Shown in pieces: positions 60,516-64,000 of a stretch of DNA of 64,000 bases. The stretch's first letter is position 1, and each line of letters opens with the position of its first letter. Below the pieces are notes generated by a model that saw only the letters and a list, made by a program, of their open reading frames with translations, did no database searches and had not been told where the DNA came from. The stretch is from Gigaspora rosea. Taxonomy: Eukaryota > Glomeromycota > Glomeromycetes > Diversisporales > Gigasporaceae. The DNA lies in assembly GCA_003550325.1 (NCBI GenBank), contig QKWP01000071.1:462036-526035 (forward strand). Reading direction: 5' to 3'. Both the position numbers and the translations under genes were made by a program.

Positions 60516-61708
60516 TGGAGTTGTTAATGGCTCATTTGAAGCCGGCTTCAGCTGCATAATAGAGCCAAGCCGGTCCAAGTTGAGGAGCTATGGTGATTGA
60601 GCCAAATCTTGAGTTGCAGCTTAATTTGTAGCTTGAGATATAACTTAGAGCTGCTGCTTAACTGTGGCTCAGTTTAAACTGCAGCTCATGATTATACTGT
60701 TCTTATAAGTTAAATGAGGTGACTAATATATATAACAATACAGAAATAAGACTAAATATCGATATGCATACTTGTCGCACCTGTAAGTTATAAACTTTCA
60801 ATTCCTATTCTTTGGCAAAATCCATTTTTCTCAATTCATTTCTAATTATTTTCAACAAAAATATATTTTTAAAAAATTGTGTAAAATTTCGATGTCTATT
60901 CTTTGCAAAATTCATTTTCGCTCAATTCATTTCTAATTATTTTCAACGAAAATATATTTTTAAAAAATTGTGCAAAATTTTGATTCCTATTCTTTGGCAA
61001 GATCCATTTGTCATTCAAACGAAGCCTTATTCATTCTAATTATTTTTCGTTTCTTGTCAAAGAAGAAAAATTCGGGTTTAAAAAAATTAAACTAAATTAC
61101 TATCCTATCCTTTGACAAGATCCATTCTTTAATTAAGGTCCATGTTCGTTCAAACGAAGCCTTTATTTATTTCTAATTATTCTTCGACGAAAATTAGTTT
61201 TTAAAAAATTGTATAAAACTTCAATTCCTATACTTTGGCAAGAACTATTTTCATTCAAACGAGGGCATCTTTCATTTCTAATTATTTTTGTTTCTTGTTG
61301 AAGAAGAAAAATTCGGGTTTAAAAAAATTAAAATAAATTACAGTACTATCCTATTCTTTGGCAAGCCATTTTCGTTCAAATGAAGGCATTTATTCATTTC
61401 TAATTATTTTTCGTTTTTTGTCGAAGGTAAAAAATTCGGTTTTAAAAAAACTAAACTAAATTTCGATTCCTATTCTTTGGTAAGATCCATTTTCAAACAT
61501 TTCAATAACTTATCAAATTCGGACGAATTGATTTCGTCCAAATTTTTATCGATTGTCCCAGAATTTATGTGAAAAGCTGTGCAGATCAATAATTACTGGA
61601 GCCATGGTTTGAGTCCTGCCATGGCTTAAGCCATGACTTCAATAGCCATGGCTCAAGCAGGCGCCACGGCTTTTAAAAGCCAAGCCGCTCAAGCCATTAA
61701 CAGCTCTA
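60516..61708. mobile_element. hAT-type element, 1193 bp, TSD ATTCGCAC/ATTCACAC
   Basis: Flanks match at 7 of 8 (60508-60515 and 61709-61716). Ends are TGGAGTTGTTAATGGCTC and the complement of TAGAGCTGTTAATGGCTTG. Subterminal arrays use GAGCC/GGCTC words. The middle holds about six degenerate tandem units with CCTATTCTTTGGCAA and TTTCTAATTATTTT. It is nested in the pogo-like element. Confidence 0.83.
60804..61500. repeat. Degenerate tandem repeat, about 110-130 bp units
   Basis: Around six units share CCTATTCTTTGGCAAGATCC, TTCATTTCTAATTATTTT and TTAAAAAATTG. It lies inside the hAT-type element 60516-61708. The 75-codon open frame at 60812-61039 is part of the repeat. Confidence 0.8.
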
Positions 61709-62047
61709 ATTCACACTATTTATACCACTTTTGTATAGCATACATATATCTTGATCTCTTGTGTTGCGTATAGTTGCTGTGAATTGTAAATCTATAGTTA
61801 ACTCTTACATTTGATTGGTTATTCACTTTGTGTTACATGCATATCACGTGCCTATTAATTGATTCTTATTGGCTAAGGATATTAACGGGGAAAATATTAT
61901 TATAAAAAATATATATATTATGTTGATAGTGATATTTATGAAAATTATAATTAAGTTGATATATGCGAGGGAATTTATATAGTTGGAAATTTGTCTTATA
62001 GTTTAAGTTGATATTAACGAGGTTGATATTAACGGGGGTCACCTGTA

Positions 62048-63044
62048 ATAATATTCATGATTTTTAATCTGATATCTATCGATTATTACTGATTATTACC
62101 AATTACTATCTTAATTGATAGTTCTTGTTAGGGGAATTTAAATTGATTACTATCCAATAACTGTTAAAAATCGATAGTAATCCTCATACAAATTTTGGTA
62201 ATATATTATTTTTGTAAAATTTATAATTGACCAATATTATGTATTTGTAATAAATTATATTATTAAAATATATGAATATTCAAATGTATATAAAAAATTA
62301 GCTAGCATTTATTATTTAGATGAGTATATAGTAATTTATTATTATTCACTTTTTACAATCTGCACAGATTATTGAATTGTTAAGATCTGTGCAAAAAATT
62401 AAAAAAATTCTTTAATAGTCATTGGCAGGGTTACAGATTTGTGCAGATTTTTATTAATTACAGTTTTAAAAAAATTTGCACTATATTTATTTACCTAATG
62501 CTAGATGTTATAATTTAGTTTTTAGCAAACTACTATAAAATTTATATGTAATAATCCAACTTTTAGCAAATTTACTTAATTTTAGAGGTAGCAAAAATGT
62601 CTAAATTCATGCAGATCAGTTATGACTTATATTAAAGATGTTCAGGTTCTCTATTGTTAATCTATAGAAAAACACAAAAGTGATCATAACATTTGATCCA
62701 TCAATTCAAATTGAATAAAACAACTACCATTCAATTCAGCTCATCAAGACAGTTCTAACGAGCTATAAATAATCCTGATACAATCACTGGATGATGAGAT
62801 CGGAACCAATTAACAATTAATATAGGATTTGCAATCTGATTGGCTGAGGACCTTCTGCACGAATGTCTTTACATATATTATTTTTAAAATATGTTATATT
62901 TATAGCATATTTATTACTCTTTCAATAAATAAATATAACTATTTACAATACAAATTAAACAATTATTAGTATTCTTATATACTTCTAATTGTAGCCTCTT
63001 TTGTAATTGCTTAAATCTTTTTTGTTAAGTTTTATTAAAAATGC
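62048..63044. other. AT-rich repeats, no gene seen
   Basis: 62190-62310 resembles the left flank of the pogo element (TTTGTAATAAAT, ATTAGCTAGCATTTA). 62690-62800 holds a lone diverged arm of the foldback module (CAACTACCATTCAATTCAGC). Confidence 0.5.
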
Positions 63045-63052
63045 CTTTTGAC

Positions 63053-63837
63053 TAGTAATACAAATCGAAAATCAAACTAATCGATTAGTTGTAAAGTTAA
63101 CAACTAATCGATTTGAATTTTACAGACCCAACTTAGTCAATTAATCAATTAGTCAACTAATCGATTAATTGATTGGCCAACTAATTGATTAATCAACTAA
63201 TTAATTGATTAGTCAATTGGTCATTTAATCAACTGATCATATGGGCCCTCAAAAGTAGAAACCAGGGAATTTGGCCGATCACAGATTTTGAGAAAATTGT
63301 CAAAAACTATTTTGTACACAAAATTAAAATAATCTAAAATAGGTTATTCATGATTAAGAAACCTGTTTAAACAGGATTATTAGATCTGTAGATCTGTATT
63401 ACTATCAGTAAATCTCGATAAATCTATTTTTAGATTATAGCATTAAAAGCTTTTAACCGTTGTATTGCAAAAATTTATTAAGTGAACAGACTTTCATTAT
63501 TAAGTAAAAAAGATTGGGCCTAAAATTTTATACCTAATCAATCAAACAGGTCAATTTTCAAAAAATAATCAAATTCCTGGTTTCTACTTTTGAGGGCCTA
63601 TATAAGAATATCAATTCAGCTATTTTCAATTACTATTTTATATGCATTTTACCAAGTTTTGTTTATTTTTTATTCAATTAATCGATTAGTTAATCGATTA
63701 GTCAACTAATCAATTAATTGATTTGTCGATTAATTGCCAACTAATCGATTAGTTGAATAAAATTGATTAATCGATTAGTTGGATAAAATGATTTATTAAC
63801 TAATTGATTGAAAAATTTTCATCGATTTGTATCACTA
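63053..63837. mobile_element. hAT-type element, 785 bp, TSD CTTTTGAC/CTTTTGAT
   Basis: Flanks match at 7 of 8 (63045-63052 and 63838-63845). Ends are TAGTAATACAAATCGA and TCGATTTGTATCACTA. Subterminal zones are dense in TAATCGATTAGTTG. A second element is nested at 63243-63597. Confidence 0.83.
63243..63597. mobile_element. Nested inverted-end element, about 355 bp
   Basis: Ends GGGCCCTCAAAAGTAGAAAC and CTACTTTTGAGGGCC, with CCAGGGAATTTG and its complement further in. TAT lies on both sides, but the exact duplication is unclear. Confidence 0.7.
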
Positions 63838-64000
63838 CTTTTGATTTAAATATATTATAGTAACAAAGTGAGGTTTTACAAAGTGTTCACTATCTAAAAT
63901 TGCTCTAGTTACCTATATATTTGAAAAAGTGGATATAGGATAACAAATTGGTGGTAACTGTGAGATACTTTTTTTATTCCGCACTGTATTTTGGAAATAT

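Larger units (their letters stand above)
55282..62045 (-). mobile_element. Pogo/Tigger-like DNA transposon, 6764 bp, TA duplication
   Basis: Ends CAGGTGAACCCCGTTAATAT and its complement ATATTAACGGGGGTCACCTG, each abutting TA (55280-55281 and 62046-62047). A second GTTGATAT copy lies just inside each end. It encloses the decayed transposase at 59012-57331 on the minus strand and a later hAT-type insertion at 60516-61708. It is about three times the usual size for the superfamily. Internal stretches 55350-57300, 59100-59990 and 61717-62000 hold no gene I can support; 55980-56850 contains a diverged direct duplication (CATCAATCCTT, AATCATA, ATTTGTTCACATCATTTCAC). Confidence 0.85.

Overview
The window reads as AT-rich, repeat-laden eukaryotic (fungal) DNA. 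It has short GT-AG introns (about 80-130 nt), an F-box protein with the zinc-ribbon layout common in fungi, and a decayed BTB-BACK gene of the type greatly expanded in arbuscular mycorrhizal fungi. I therefore infer a Glomeromycotina-like genome, but no rRNA or marker gene confirms this. I found no tRNA, rRNA or CRISPR array.

The host genes I can support are few. (1) A tandem cluster of three paralogous six-exon genes on the + strand (9139-10142, 10517-11576, 12518-13665) encodes small four-span membrane proteins. All three use the same intron phases (1,2,1,2,1) and share a Cys-Met-Trp motif at the last membrane segment. (2) A four-exon F-box gene on the - strand (40804-38110, 613 aa) has a CxxC/CxxC knuckle, a Met/Pro/Asn-rich linker and a C-terminal C2H2-like finger. 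(3) A BTB-BACK pseudogene on the - strand (24035-22631) is broken by a 446-bp foldback insertion, frameshifts and a Trp-to-stop change.

Most of the rest is mobile DNA. There is a hAT transposase pseudogene (51856-48615, -) carrying two Harbinger-like MITEs. A 6.76-kb pogo/Tigger-like element (55282-62045) has 20+ bp inverted ends, a TA target duplication and a decayed DDE transposase. At least eleven hAT-type non-autonomous elements carry 8-bp (or nearly exact) target duplications, and most have a private short-repeat array near their ends. Five Harbinger-like elements have TTA or TAA duplications, several pogo/mariner-like MITEs have TA duplications, and there are many long foldback palindromes. 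Nesting is deep: 27950-30593 holds at least five further elements.

Layout: 1-9 kb repeats and foldbacks; 9.1-13.7 kb tetraspan cluster; 14-22 kb MITEs; 22.6-24 kb BTB pseudogene; 24-36 kb nested repeats; 36-38 kb mostly featureless; 38-41 kb F-box gene; 42-48.5 kb hAT/Harbinger repeats with palindrome arrays; 48.6-51.9 kb hAT pseudogene; 52.6-52.9 kb minisatellite; 55.3-62 kb pogo element; 63-63.9 kb a hAT-type element. An ambiguous base at 57725 sits between two 163-bp near-copies and probably marks an imperfect contig join. The items most worth following are the tetraspan cluster, the hAT-type elements with private repeat arrays, and a short core shared by several unrelated foldbacks.
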